Origin: Pithys albifrons albifrons
Lineage: Eukaryota; Chordata; Aves; Passeriformes; Thamnophilidae
NCBI RefSeq assembly: GCF_047495875.1
Contig: NC_092459.1
Span: forward strand, 18,213,795-18,277,794
Length of the DNA stretch: 64,000 bases
Direction of reading: 5' to 3'
Shown here: one piece after another, positions 23,843 through 37,700 of the stretch
Layout of the letters: each line of letters starts with the position of its first letter
How positions within the stretch are numbered: position 1 is the first letter of the stretch
Position numbers and translations under genes: made by a program
Notes under the pieces: generated by a model
The model's input: the letters and a program-made list of their open reading frames with translations, nothing else
The model's database searches: none
What the model was told of the DNA's origin: nothing

Positions 23843-26800
23843 TGAATAATCTACCATCCATTTACTGCAGTCCCAGTCACACCATGAAGACTCACTCCCT
23901 TCTCTCAGCACTGGCAGTTCATTAGCACCCAGGTTATTAACCTTCCCACAGGTTGTGAGCCTTCCTAATTTTTCATTATCTCCTCCACTTAGGAGCACAA
24001 ATCCCCTAATTTTTTTCTACATAAACAACAGACCATGGAATTAAAGGGAAGAAATGTAAATTTAGGACTTTGATCAATGTCTTTGATGCAGTTTAAGAAA
24101 TTTCATGGACTGAGATTCATTCTAGCACTTCCACCCCAAAAATCCCTTTGTTTCAGACAAGCCCCTCAGCTGAGGACATGTTTTCAATACAGAAGGTGCA
24201 GAGTGGCCCACTCCTCCATGGCTCTGTGCATGTGTCATTTTGCATCTTCACCTGGGTTGTGTGGGCAAAGCAATGTCTGTGTCATCTTCTTCAGATTAAG
24301 ACCCCAAATTATTTTTTCCTGTGTTGTCTCAGGACACATTTGTAAACATTGCAGGACACAGGAATGCAGCCTGGCTTTCGTCTGTACCTTATCGAGATGT
24401 CCTGGCCACTAAGCTCTGACAACAGCTCCACTGCCACCCGCTGTCTTGCATCCCCAGCTATGTGTCTGGCTGAACAGAATGGGCAGAGGGGGAAGGTCTC
24501 CCTCTGTACACATTGTTTCATGTCAACATCTTCACATTCTGGAAGCAGCATTTCTTCCACAAGGTTTAGCAGGCCCTACCTGCCACTATCACCCAGCAAA
24601 CTCTGATAAATGTTTCTTTGTTTTTTATTATAAAGTTGTGAGTAAGGCTTTAGGAAAACAAGTTTGGAAAGACATTTAAAAGAAAACCTAAACAATTTAC
24701 ACAGAGACAAGTCTCTCAACATATTCCAAGGTAGCCAAGCCAAACCACTGCTCCGCAGGTGCTGATGGGTTTGGATTAATGAGGAAGGAGCTTTCCAGTT
24801 GCACCAGGCTCTCTCATTTCCTTTTCAGTTCTCCAGGACTTTCTTTTTTCTCCCACAGTACCAACCTAGCTTGATTCAAAGAGAAGGCACCACTGATGAT
24901 GTCTGACTCAATGCTTAATCATGTTTTAGAATTATGTTTTTTCCTTTTAATTCACATGGCCTGAAAACAATTATATATCCAAGGCTAATAGCAATTGTGT
25001 GCTTGTGATTTGCACAGCCTGTAGTACTGTCTGAGGTTTTAGTAGAGATACACACCATTTTTTTCAGTATTATTAGCGGGACATAAAAATAAATCTAGCC
25101 CTGGTCATTTCTGATGCAGATTAGCCAGTATAATTTTGAGCTTGTCTGGGGTCATACCAACAGTCAGCCTTTGAAGCCTCACTGCCAAAGGGAAGAAGGT
25201 GCCCATTGGGTAACCTTGATTCAGGCATCAAATCACATATGATGGCTATGTACTTTTTGCATCAGCTCAAATGCATTTTATTGCATACTGCAAAAGCATC
25301 CTCAACACCCAGCTTAGCTTGTTGGGAACATATTGCAGGAGCCAAATAAGTCTGATGGGTAAGGAATAGCTGAGCTTGCAGCCACAGACTTACAGTTCGC
25401 TGGGACTTTGCTGTCAGCTTACTCTGTGCATATCTAGTTCAAAGCTGACCTTTTGAAGCTTTCCTCTCCCTTTGTGCTACACTCCCTTGTACTTCGATCA
25501 GTGCAGCTGCACAACAAGGAACAAGTGAGGAAGCCTTGTACAGCAGGAACCAGCAGAGTGTGGGTACCTTGAATAAACAAACTGCAAGGAGGGACACAAA
25601 TCCTGACTGACTTCTTGCACCTCTTGATGAAAGCAGTATATCCTGGCAGCCTGTGTCTCACTGCTCCAGAGGGATTAGCGTAGTGTTTACCTGCTCCTTC
25701 CCAGGCCGGGCAAACGTTTGATCTTGCTAATGTGTACACGAGTTTTTGACAGTTCCCATAGCACAACAGGAACCCTCCTTTCTCTCTTGTTTATAACCTT
25801 TGAGGACTAACTAGCCTAGCTTCCTGACAGCATCAAAAATGCAGCTCCTTTTAAATTAACTTCCAGGGCAAAAAGGGCTGCTTTCAAGGATCATTCACTG
25901 ACTGAGTTGGATATTCCCCCATTAGCAAGCATGAGCTTCTTTCAAGGGGGGGAAAGGCCTTTTCTGCTCCAAGAGAATAGGGAACTGTCTGGCTTTCGGA
26001 GGTCTTTATGGAAGAAGGATCAGAAAGGTGGCACTGTAGTGCTTACATTTGCACTGGAGGAACAGGGAAACATTTCCCTCTCTTGTGGGACTCCATTTGA
26101 GTACTAGCCCACTGTTATTTCTTGCATAGTACTTAATAGTTGTTTCTAGTATAGACTAATGTTCCATTGTCTCCCTGGGCACTTTGTGTAAAGTGACATT
26201 TAACCACAATAAAAGCAAGGTGCTGCCAAGACCATGCAGTGGGAGCCTGCAGAACAAAGCTGGGAAAGTTTCCTGGTATAACATGGCTGAAATGAGTGTG
26301 GACCTACAGCAGCAAACTATGACCTGTGTATGTCACAACAAGGGCCCATAGCATTGATGCCTGCATAATACTTCTTTTTCTTCCTTTTAAGTTCATTATG
26401 CCTGTCTTTCTCCATATACCTGAATAGGGTTTGTATGAGTTAGGTAATGATTCAGCAGTGAGTCATGTACCACAACCAAATGCCTTCCCCCAGTCCACAC
26501 AACCAACAATGTCCAGCGCATGGGTAGTAGATTCACTGTTAAATCAGGTAGCAGCTTGGAGAGCCCTCTGGGATTGTGTGGTGGGAAGTGAGCAGGGCTT
26601 TCCACAGAGATGCTGACATGTAGTGTCAGAACATTAAAACTAAAGAATAAAATAGGCCTGTACTACCACTTTCACACTTTTTCAAATGCTGATCATAAAG
26701 AATGAACAATATTAAAAAAGTAAATTAAAAAACCCTCCATCTGCTTTTTCCAGTAAGCTGGAAACACTGTTGTTTAAATAAAAGCTGAAAGAGGAAACAG

Positions 26801-28730
26801 AATTTTGCAAGCTGTAATACCCCACATTTTTAATGGCTCCACTTATCTGGAACTTATTTTGGCTTGGCACTGCTGGTGTAACTCCACTTTTTAAACACCA
26901 GCATCAGCATTTAAATTTATCAGGCTCTGAGGACTATCTGTTGAGATAAACTCACCCTACCCATTTACAGCATTAATGGACTCTCAAATAAAACTGATGG
27001 GTCCTTTGCAGTGCTAAATTAAGCAACAACAGAAGATTCACACTGTGCATGGTCACTCCCCATGCAAGTAAACTGAATTCCCACAGCTCCATTTCAGGTT
27101 CTAAAAGGTTTGGTGAATGGAAAACAGCAAGATAAGTCTGTTTCCTTTCACAACTAAAAGTCATGTCTGGGTTTAACTCACTGATCCCCATTAAAAATCC
27201 TGGTATTAATTTTCTCGACTTGAGATGGGAAAAAAGAAGGAGGGACAGAGACCAGAACTATTTCTAGTCTTTAAGTTATCGACTTACATCATCGCTGCTT
27301 TTTCCCTGAGTTTGCACCCTGGGGTTAGAAGACTAAACAAGAAGGAGGCCAGGTACTGGTTATTCTGTGCCTGCTCCAGAAGCACAAGCTGAGATGAAGA
27401 TGCCTTTTTGAGTCCTCATTAATGTCCTTGGTGAGTTGGAGGGTAAAACCTGTAACACACACACTCTTATTTTTCATGTTATAGTTTTACTCAGAAGCTT
27501 TTATGTCCATTTATCACACTGGAAATGGATGCATAGAAATTTCATGTTACAAATCAGGAAGAAGTAATGTATTATATTCACATAGGTAAAAGGAGAATTA
27601 AAATGTCTCCTTTTACCTTGGATTCTTAGAACACTACCTTTCTTCAAGGAACTGCATGTCCTAGCCTGTATTAGCCATAGTAGGCATGGCAATGTGCAGT
27701 CCATCACACTTGGAATCCTATAAATACTTTACCAAGCAGCAAGCACCCAAACTGTCCAAGCTGCCTTTTCATAAGTGGTTTTAACACTTCCTGGGGCCAA
27801 GATACATAAAGAAATTAACTATTTAAATGTGACACAATGATTTTGCAAAAGACAGCTAGCAATTATCATTATGTAAATCTGGATTCCTATCCTTACAACT
27901 GGCTCAATATCACTCCTCTGGCTTAAAATTGATCATATTATCTGTTTTCTACACTACTTGATTAAATTAGTTTCTTTTCTTTGGGAGGCATTCACAAAGG
28001 ACTCCTGTTTCTACTCAGTCTGACTTTTGTCTGGGTGCCAGATAACTTACACAAACTAACCTGTTGGTGAACTGTTGATTTAGACTGGCAAACTGAGGTG
28101 CGTGGCCTGGCTCCAAACTGCTGATTGGAACCCTCCCAACAGGTCTCCTGTGACAATGAGCAAACATCACACTGAGGTTCATATGGGTACCCTCAGGTAT
28201 TGGCCAGTAACTTATTGTATGGCTGCAGACTGAGTTTGTCACTTGGCCGTTGCAGTGCTGTGCAGGCTCTGCCAGTGTGGCCATTGTGAAAGTACAGCTT
28301 GTACTTGCCAAAAGGATCTTCAGCTCACTCTAAAATTAACTACAAGTGCACAACTTGTCTGCCTTTTCCAAATCTGCCTTTTGCCAGCCTATTTTTTTTA
28401 ACTGAAGGTTCATATTCTATCAGAAAAATAGCAAAGAAACATTTCTTGTAGAGACAAGGTTAAAAAACTCATTTACTAACAGACATTTGTAGCTTGGCTG
28501 GCTTTAATGAAGTGACATGTCAAAACAATAAATATTAAAAGTGAACACAAAGATTGATGGTAGAAGAAAGTTTTTTCATTAGAAAGCATCAGAAAGCACT
28601 TGTAGAGAAAGAACTCCTCTTGAATTCTGTCAAAGTCTGTGTGAGGTCTGTGCATGACTATGAATTTTAATTTATGAACTAAAAGAAAAATATTCATAAA
28701 GGACCTTGGAGATATTTGTTATTGATCAGA
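23843..28730. other. Unique AT-rich sequence, nothing recognised
   Basis: No recognisable gene, RNA or interspersed repeat in about 4.9 kb. The longest open frames (110-111 codons at 24,077-24,412 plus and 25,434-25,766 minus) show no domain. Confidence 0.5.
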
Positions 28731-29600
28731 AAGAATGAGAAAAGGAAGGAGGGAAAGTAAGAACATAGTAATGGGTAGTGAAACAGCAGAAGCTGAACTG
28801 AAAGAATGATTCTTGTAAAAGTCATCTGATAGAAAGTATGGTTAATGAGTTTCCATGTAGTAAACTAGGAGATACCACTGAGAAACTACTGAGCAATTGA
28901 TGTACAAGAAGTTCAAGAAGTCCAGACAAGAAAAGCTGAGAATTGGAACTACTGTGCAGAATGCAAAAAAGAATACCGTAGAGAAAACCAAAACACAGTC
29001 AAAGAGCAATCAAGATTAGCATTGACAATAACAAAAAAAGAGAAATACACAGTAGACTGCTGTAATCTCTTCAGTACTGTTGATGGTATAGAAAATGATT
29101 CCTCAAGATTACTAGAAAAGATATTAACAGTACAGAAAGATAAATACTATAAAAGAAAATAGAAAGTTTTAGTTTCTAGATATCCATTAGACATGAAAAT
29201 CAGATATTTGGTTTGATAGCCAAGCAGTTTGTTTGCAACTGAGAACAACGAAAGGATTTGTATCCAGTCTTGTTAAAACATAAGGCTATCATAAAAGCGC
29301 TGGCCATAAAAGGTAGTCTTCCTTCATGTGGGGTTAAACTAACTTAGAAAGATTAACAAAAGGAGTCCATATTAAAGACTATTCAGTTCCAGAAGGGAAA
29401 TCTGTAGGATATAAGAAGAGATAATAAGTGATGAGGAGATCAGAAAATTGAAAGAGACTGATAAAAAAGTGCTACTCTGACCTTTATAGCAAGAAAAAAG
29501 ATGAAACTGTAAAGAAGGCTCCTAAAATTGTTTAGGTAAATAGCCACATAATAAGTAAAAAACCCAAAACACCAGGACAAAAGATCTATTCCAAAATTCA
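28731..29600 (+). other. A-rich, purine-skewed region of unknown origin
   Basis: The plus strand here is clearly enriched in A and in AG-rich words (AGAAA, GAAAAG, AAGAAG), unlike its neighbours. One plus frame is free of stops for 89 codons (28,893-29,162) but has no ATG and no recognisable domain, though it includes a short Cys-Lys motif, YCAECKKEYR. Strand asymmetry of this kind occurs in decayed retroelements, but no family could be assigned. Confidence 0.35.
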
Positions 29601-31659
29601 ATGTTACTCATAGACCAATTCTATCAGCTGAATCTGTATCTCTGTACAGTTATTCTGCAATGCTACAGGTAGCTTCAAACTCTGCTGTGATATTTAATAC
29701 ATTTAATGGATATGCTGTTGTTCTCTTTTCCTGGAGGACAGGAAATTTTGCTGGATTACAAGTCCATTTTAGACTCCGCTTCAACTAACAACACTTATTC
29801 AAAATGTTTGAGATGTTTCTGTAACTTTGCTTTGCCTCTTTCATCCCATAGATCTTGGACAGAGTCCTTTCCCCTGTCAGGGATGATGCTAGAGCATACT
29901 TTCATAGCTTGTCCCAGCTGTCTTTAAAAAAATATGATGTTCTTTTCCACCAATGGAATAGAAGGAGGGCAATCAGTTGCAAAGGTGTAGAACTCAATCC
30001 AATCATGAGCTCAGGTGGGACTACCTAGAACCCTCAACATTCCCTTTTAAGTCCTTTCTCATCTTTTGCTGCCTTCTGGCTTTGCTATATAATAAGGATC
30101 TTACTGTTTTGAAATATTACAGGTTTCTGCTACTCTTTCAACACTGCCCTGAAACTACTGAAGAGAGAGACCACAGTAGCAATTTACACAAATGGTGGAA
30201 GCACAAGTTATAGTCCCCGTTTTCTCTCAGTTTCACTCATAGTTCAATAATTCATATATACTCAATATTTTAAATTACTTTCAAGTTCTATGACTAATAG
30301 GGTGTGGAGCTGTAATTTACTTATATGAATGTTTCATTACTTCCTTTCCAGTGAATTTGAGGAAGGTATCACAAAACTTCAATTCCTTAGCACTTTAACA
30401 GTGATCCAGTGACTGAGATGAAATTCACTTGAATTTAACATGTAAATTCTGTGCATCTTCAATAGAGAAAAGATTGCATTGTCGTTTCACTTATCATTAC
30501 CTTCCATTTACAAGGAGTGTTTCAGATGCATTTGGATAAGGTCCCAGTGCAAAGAAGAGCAAAATATAGCATGTGAAACATCAATTATTAAAAGACAGTA
30601 TTCATTACAATAGATGTAGTCACTAGGATTACGTCTCAGAGATGTGCTCAGAGACACATGTTAGTCTTGATTTACAGATACTAACTGATGTACTGATATT
30701 TAGACAGAGCAGGTACTGGATACATTAGGAGTGGTATTAAAAAAGCACCCACTAAGACTCAATAAAAAAAGGAAAAGAAATGTGATTTATTAATATTTTA
30801 TTCTCTACCATTAGGGCTGCCATGTTGAAACCCCATCACTTATGTTTTATCAAAAAGACCTATCACTTCTGTACTGTAGCATCTTAAAAATTTACAAACT
30901 TTCCAATATTTTGTTTCCTTCTATTCCTTCCTCACTCCTAATTCCCTATTCCCTCCTTGCTACCCTTTCACTGCTTCCAAAGCTAGTGCAGCTCTTGCCC
31001 TCTCAGAAAGACCCTCTGAAAATCTTTATTGACTTGTGCATACCTACAGCAACATTAGCCCAGCTCTCTAGCTGGGTCAGAGCACCTTATAACTTCTTCC
31101 AGAGGGCTATGGCTGCCAGAATGTATGTTCCATATAAATGCAAACCTCTACACGCATCACACAGTTTACATCCACCCTTCATCTGTCAATGCAAAAGCTC
31201 CCCATTGCTCCAGCTCTTACTCATGGAGCAAGCACCCCCAACTGCAGCAGCCCACAGTGTCTTATCTCAGAGCTTATGAAGACTAGCCCCAACAAGTCAG
31301 CTTGTGAATGCCAATTCCCCAGAACTGTTTCAAGGAAAGGCAAATCTGGAGACCCAGGATATACACACCAGTTCCCAGAAAAGATTGACTCATCAAGGGA
31401 GGGAGTTGCCAGTGCCTTTTTTTAAGAACAGGCTGGACAAAAAACTGACAGGACTGGCAGAGCCAGAGATACATAAACCTGCCTTTGGGCAAGGGGAGGA
31501 ATTCTCCTCTGCTTTATATCATGTCTAGGTACACTGATTTTTGGCATCTTTCTTAAGCCTCCCCTTCATGCCCACACTAATTTGAATGATGAACCATCAG
31601 AGAGATGCTGGAACAGGAATCAGGATGTGCAGGGCATGTTTTCTCCTTCGGTATTGCCT
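29601..31659. other. Unique sequence, nothing recognised
   Basis: No recognisable feature. The 145-codon plus frame at 30,842-31,279 is among the longest in the window. It is rich in Ser, Leu and Pro from a pyrimidine-rich stretch and matches no known domain. Confidence 0.5.
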
Positions 31660-31740
31660 CACTGTTTGACCTTGAGCTTCTCACATCCCTCTGTGATAGC
31701 CAAGTGAGTGCATCTGCAAATAGAGCTCATGGTAATTCAT
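31660..31740. mobile_element. Possible MIR SINE remnant
   Basis: The order TTTGACCTTGAGC, TCTCACATCCCTCTGTG and CATCTGCAAATAGAG, then a TAAT, parallels the MIR consensus order: GACCTTGGGCAAGTCAC, the CTCTCTG region, CATCTGTAAAATGGG, then ATAAT. Divergence is high, as expected for an element shared across amniotes. Identification is from remembered consensus features only. Confidence 0.4.
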
Positions 31741-34700
31741 TTGATTCACAGTGCTAAGATTTTGGATGACAATCAACGTGGATTTTCACTAAAAGATTAA
31801 TCAGGTAAAGTAAGGAGAAAATAAATTCTAGCTTATATGAAGAATTGTTACCATATAATTTGAAAAGCAATCACAGAAATATATGCTTACATTGCATAAA
31901 ATGAAACTGGGCTCTGCAGTGCTTTTTGTATTGACACACCAATGTATTGTCCAACACGTTTTATTTTCATTGAAGTAACCTCCAAGAATCCTTCCTGAAA
32001 CTGTGGGGTGACTCACAAGAAGTAGAGAACTGCCACCATTTTGATTAAATTCCCCTTGAGATAGAGCTGGCATGTCTGAAAAGCAAACTTTCTGGGTTGT
32101 TGGCCTCACTCTCCTGCCCTGTGCTGCTCTCTTTCCCAAGTGAATCCTCATTTTTCCCAAGTGAGCCCCAGTGACTTTGACACAAGTATTCAGAATATGC
32201 ACAGCAAGGAACCTTGATTGTGCAGTAGCATTTTAAAGTGGTTGACTTTTCCACATATTTCTCATTATAAGGACTAAAATACCTTTGAGCATAATACAAT
32301 CCCTTGTGGGGGGAAAAATGTTACTTATCTCCACAATTTTTTAAAGAACAGGTAGAAGTAAAGAGAAAACAATCCATATGCATAAATACCTTTCAGTCAG
32401 ATGAAAATGCACCTATGTGCAGCCTTTGTAAAAAGCAGGCCTAGCAGTCAGTAATCAGAAATATAAATTCAATAAAAATGTCTATGTGTACAAGTTGATA
32501 AAGAAGAACTGGTGTTCCCTGGCTGTACACAATAAGATTGTGCTTCAGACTGAGTTAAGGGCAGAAGTAACTTATTTGCATTACTTTCTTACTGTATAAC
32601 CAAACCAAATTTTTAGTCTAAAGGGCTGAAATATTTGTATCAGTCCCACAAGCTTCACAAGGACAAAATGTGATTGTACATATTAAAGAAGACTATATTT
32701 AGCCTCAGTATTTTCCTTTCTAAATCCTCTCCTAAATGGATAGATCTGTTCCAACACCCCATCCTTCTCAGCTCACTGCTGTCTGCTGGACCACTGCTGG
32801 CCTCCAACCCCTTTTTCCCCTCTCCCAACTTGATGCTGGAAAGCACCTCATTCAAACATGGCTGAAATAGCAAAATAAGGATGTTTCTGAGTGGACAGTG
32901 AAAGATCTTTGAACATCTGATGCAACAGGAGCTCTGCGCCCCCCTGAGGGCTTCACCCATTTACATTCATCCATGTTAATTGTGGGCCTGTCTCAGGCCA
33001 TCCACTAACAAGCTCCTATCAAAGCAGAATTAAGAAGTGTATTTATACTGTAATTTCATGTTATAAAGTTGTAGCTTAAATTGATTATTTTTGCAGAGCC
33101 AAATTATGTTGTGTGAAACTACACTAGACTCAACATCCTCTCCCAGCATGGCTGGGCAGCAGCCACTACCTCGTACTGTGTCACTGTTCATTTCCCAAAG
33201 AAATATTAAGTGGGAATGAAAATCGTAACAAGAAACATGAATCCTGTTCAGCCTCAAATCCATTATTTAAAAAAACTACCTTTTGCTGTTGATCAGTAGC
33301 TCCAGCACCCAAAGTTAGCATAGCTGAAAGTCAGAGTCAGATGCAGAGTTCATGTTTTATTAGCTACATTTGCTTGCTCCAACCACATCAGAACTCATGC
33401 TATAAGAAGACATGAGATAAAAGCAAAGGGTGAGTGTGAAATAGGGAACGGACACAAACTTCCTGCATTTTCAAATGGTGTGGAAATCTAAAATTACTTA
33501 AATGTTTGTTTTTGTCAAAATTTCAGCAATATGAAGCTGTTTGGGTTATATTTGGGTTTCTCTCTGCATGAGGCCAAGATGACTGTAGATCCTCTTCTTT
33601 TTTATATTTCCTTTATTCTGGTAAAATTAAACAATTCTTTAAAGAGATTGTCTTCCTTTAAAATGCACTGTCATTTGGGCATTTCTGAAATGGCACATGC
33701 CAAGCTCTGGTGGGCCCAAAATCAGAGCTGATAAAGAAGGCATTAAAGCCCTGTGCAGAATGTACTTGAAGTCTTGTCTGCCTTTTTTTTTTTCCCCATG
33801 GTATTTTAATGTAGAAGGATGCAATCTATGCAAAAGTTTGACAATGGAAACTTTACTAATTGTGTTATTAGTCCCCCCAGCGAATAAAGCAGACAAAAAT
33901 TATAAGGTTTCTAGAGTTGCACTGAAACATCTGTTTCTCCTTGGTTAAAGGAAAGAATAACAAAAGCTGGACAGAAATGATTATTAAACAATTACTTTCC
34001 ACTTTACATTCAGTCAATTTGTGTGTTTGAGAAAAAAGTTATTTCCATTTTAAATTTCTATGTACTTATCTTCTGAAATGCAAAAGCATCCAGATTCTGA
34101 ATTTTTCATCTTCTTAAATATTTGGATCAGTGCCCTAGGCTCTGTTTTTGTCTGTAAGTCCTGCTGATCATTCTAGCATAATTACCGCACCTTGGTTTCA
34201 TTTTCGTGTTTATAACTTGTTAGTTGTCTGCAAATGGAAGTCCTTGCTAGTACCTTTTGCATCTCTCTTTTCTTTAGTCCTCACTGTACAATTGAAGCCT
34301 GGAAAACTTTTCATCTGAAATAGCAATAGAGATACAAATCTAATTTAATTCAGATGTCAAAATTGTGCAGTGGAATTATATGCCAGAAGCTGTGGTAATT
34401 TCTCTTCTCTGGAATGCTTCTGTCTCATTTAAAACATTAATTTAGAGCCTGAGGCCCCAGCCCATGCTACACACAATATTCTGGGCTGAAAATTAAGCTC
34501 TTAACTAACAAGTCCTTGCTGCCAGAAAGCAGTATATTGTTGATGTCTGCATGTTTTGCAGCTTTAATCCAACAGCACATTGCACTGCAGGCAGATACTC
34601 CTATTTAAATGAGGCAACTCAGGAGGGAATGTGTTATTATTAAATATGTATAGCAGCAAAGAAACATCCTGGCTGTGTTTTTTTCTAGTGCTTTTGTATA

Positions 34701-37700
34701 GGTATAATGCTGTGATTGATGTTTCTATACCCATGTGCTAATAGCCAAAGAGATTTTCAGATTCTCATGAGCCATTGTAGAAGATCCAATTCCTCTACAT
34801 TCACCTAAGTGTCATAAAAGCAGTAGAAGGATGGCTGATCCTGCACTAGATCTTAGGCTAATACAAGCTTGCTTATTCTTGGTAATGGCATTCTCAGCAA
34901 CTGCAGGAGGAGTTCTATTAAAATGTATTTGGCCAAACAGATCAGATTTTCAGCCATGTGCAAATCTCAATTAAAATCCTGGTTTAGACCTTCATTATTA
35001 TCTAGTAAAAGGTGTAGACCTACTTCCCAAAACTGAAGGAAACATGTATCTGCACTGTATCCACAAAATGCAGGCTTTTCATTGTTCTCTCATCTTACTC
35101 TATTGTTGCTCAACTGAAGAGAGTTTTCAGTGTTTCCTCTGGAAGCAGACTTCCCAGTGAGACTTGAGCCCACTTCTTACACCTTTTGTAACAAAGACTT
35201 TTCAGTCCATGCATTCTGTTCTTTCCTTTAGCTTTCAAAGAGCAAAGCCTTTTTGATAGCAGTTTTCTGGGAAAGTAGGTAAGATTCACAGAGTGACCCA
35301 CAGTGTGAATGTATCTGCAGATAATCCCATGAAGAAGAGAGACTTTCTTACCTCAAACCCCTCTCCATGATGTTGTCCTAATGTGCACAGGTACAGCCTG
35401 TGCTCCTACCCCTTTCTTTCCGTTCATGGTGAATTTCGTAACTCTGCATCTGGAGGAGCTGCCAGGATGGCCTGATCTGCCTCTGCAGCAGTTGCAGAAG
35501 GTAGGTGCAGAAGAGACAGCCTCCAGCATAGATCTGCAGTTACAGATGGCTACAAAATCCTCCAGTTCACGGTGTTGTGGGAAAGATCCCCCTCTACCTG
35601 AGTATACATATGGCTCACATATCTCAAAATATGGGTAAAGTAAACCTTCTTTGGACAGTTTTATTCAGCTTTCTTCATTAAAGACTAAAAATATAGCATG
35701 AATGCATAAGAAAGCACTATCTAACTAATGAGGTGAAAATAAACTTGTTTTAATGAGATGGATGTAGCTGTTTGATTATGCTCAGTCATAATTTTCTCAA
35801 CTCGATCTTAACTTCCCTTCACATATCAAGTTCTTACTATATAAAATCATATTTGCTTTCCTGTGTTCATTACTGCTGCAGCTTTCCAAGTTGCTTTGTA
35901 ACTTATTGTAATTCTCCTGTGGGCGAATCACCCTTCATGCTGGTGTCTTCTGCCAGGAATTATTTTTGTGTCCTGGTGCACTTTATTGAACTGTATTCTT
36001 CCACAGAGTGACTGATGACTCTAGTAAAACTGAGAAGTAGTTTATGACCAGTAGAAAGTTTTCTGTGACAGAGAAATAACTTGAAGGTCTGTGACAGCTT
36101 TGGAGGGCTCTAGCCAGTTTAAGAACCAAACAGTTTGAGGAAAAGCACATAACACAAATATTGTGTCTCTTCAGTGTCACTTTTACTTTACTTCCAGGGT
36201 ATTTCTGGGAATAATGCCAGACAAAGGTAGCATATACACCTGCCACAGCTGAGAATAGAGTGCCAAGTGACTCCAACTGGGATTGGCTCAAGAGCTGTGG
36301 CTCCTGCCAAATACTCTGTGAATAAAAGACTGCCTTGGATCAGTTCAAACAACACTAGAAGACTTTGTGTAGGACTGACATTGCTGAAGAAAACTGCTTT
36401 TCTGGTTTTACTTTTTGCTGTACAAGTGTCACTCTTTCAATGATCATTTCTACGCATGATTTTCACAGGCAAGGAGTGTCTTGGAGGCACAGATCCTATT
36501 TGGGCAGTACTCAGGACCAAGTCTAATTCCCAAAGCAAGACTGCCTCGGCCAGAATGACCCATGCTGGCTGTAAGATCTGTGTCCATCAATTGATTCACA
36601 GCTGGTTACTCAGTGACAGCAGACTGTGTGAAGATTGCTGCTCCCAGTGGGTCTGTGGGAATGCATTGCAGTCTGTCCTCTGGAGAAGAGTCTTCAGCCT
36701 AGGATGGGTGGAGTAAATGAAAGGTTTTAACCAAGCAGTGGGTCTCACTCATTCTGATGGTTAGAGATTGTAAAGCACAGGGCAAAGCTTTAGAGGTGGT
36801 TTTGTGGCCATACTGGCTGCATGAGTGATGAAAGCAACTCAGTCCTAGGCCTGCTGGCATGAGAGAGTAGGTTTTCCCTATAGAATTGAAATTCTCAGAT
36901 ACTGCAGAAAACTGCAGACAAACTACACAGCTTAGGATCTGGTACTGAGTCCACTTTTCTGTTGAATCTATAGAATACACAGACTCTTGCTGGAAGATTC
37001 CCATTATTGTGAAATACCCCTGAGCCAACAAAAAGAATGAAAATTCCAGGATTCTTTGAATATAAGCTGGACAAATATCCCTAGATATGAGGTATCACAG
37101 GACATTTCTCTTTTTCTAAAGCAAAGTTCCTTTAGGGGATTTTTTGCATTTAAGTGAGCTATGAATGATATTTCTACAAATTTTATCCATTGTCTCAGCC
37201 ACTGATAATAGAACACAACCCTCTTTGTAGTTACAAATATCTCAGATAGTGTGGTAAAAAGCCAAGCCCATGGCTCATGTGAATTAATGGAAGTAGTAGA
37301 AGGAGGCTCCTCCTTCATGCTGAGAAGCTTGTGTAACACTGGGCATCACTATCCTGTAGCTTTCATACCAGCAAACAGTTCCTTCAGAGGCAGCTGGAGA
37401 AGCATTTGAATGTCTTCTTCAAACAATAGTAAATTATTTCATGTTATTGTGCTTTAAGTTCTAAAGAGTGCCTGCCTTTTTAAATGTCTAAATATAAAAC
37501 TCAGACAGTCTCCATATAGAGAGGTGGGTTATAAGCAGAGCTGTGCCAAAATGTTGACTTGTAAGGCTTTTTAATGGCTTTTTAAGATAATCTATAGAAT
37601 GGACTATTGTGAGAAGACTTTCTACAGCATTATAACTAGCAAAATCATTTCAAGGATCACAGGCTTGAATCTCTATTAGCACAGGATGATCTTGTCCCTG

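Noticed and set aside
30842..31279. 145-codon plus-strand open frame
   Set aside because: Composition is driven by a pyrimidine-rich stretch (Leu, Ser and Pro), with no domain and no supporting signals.
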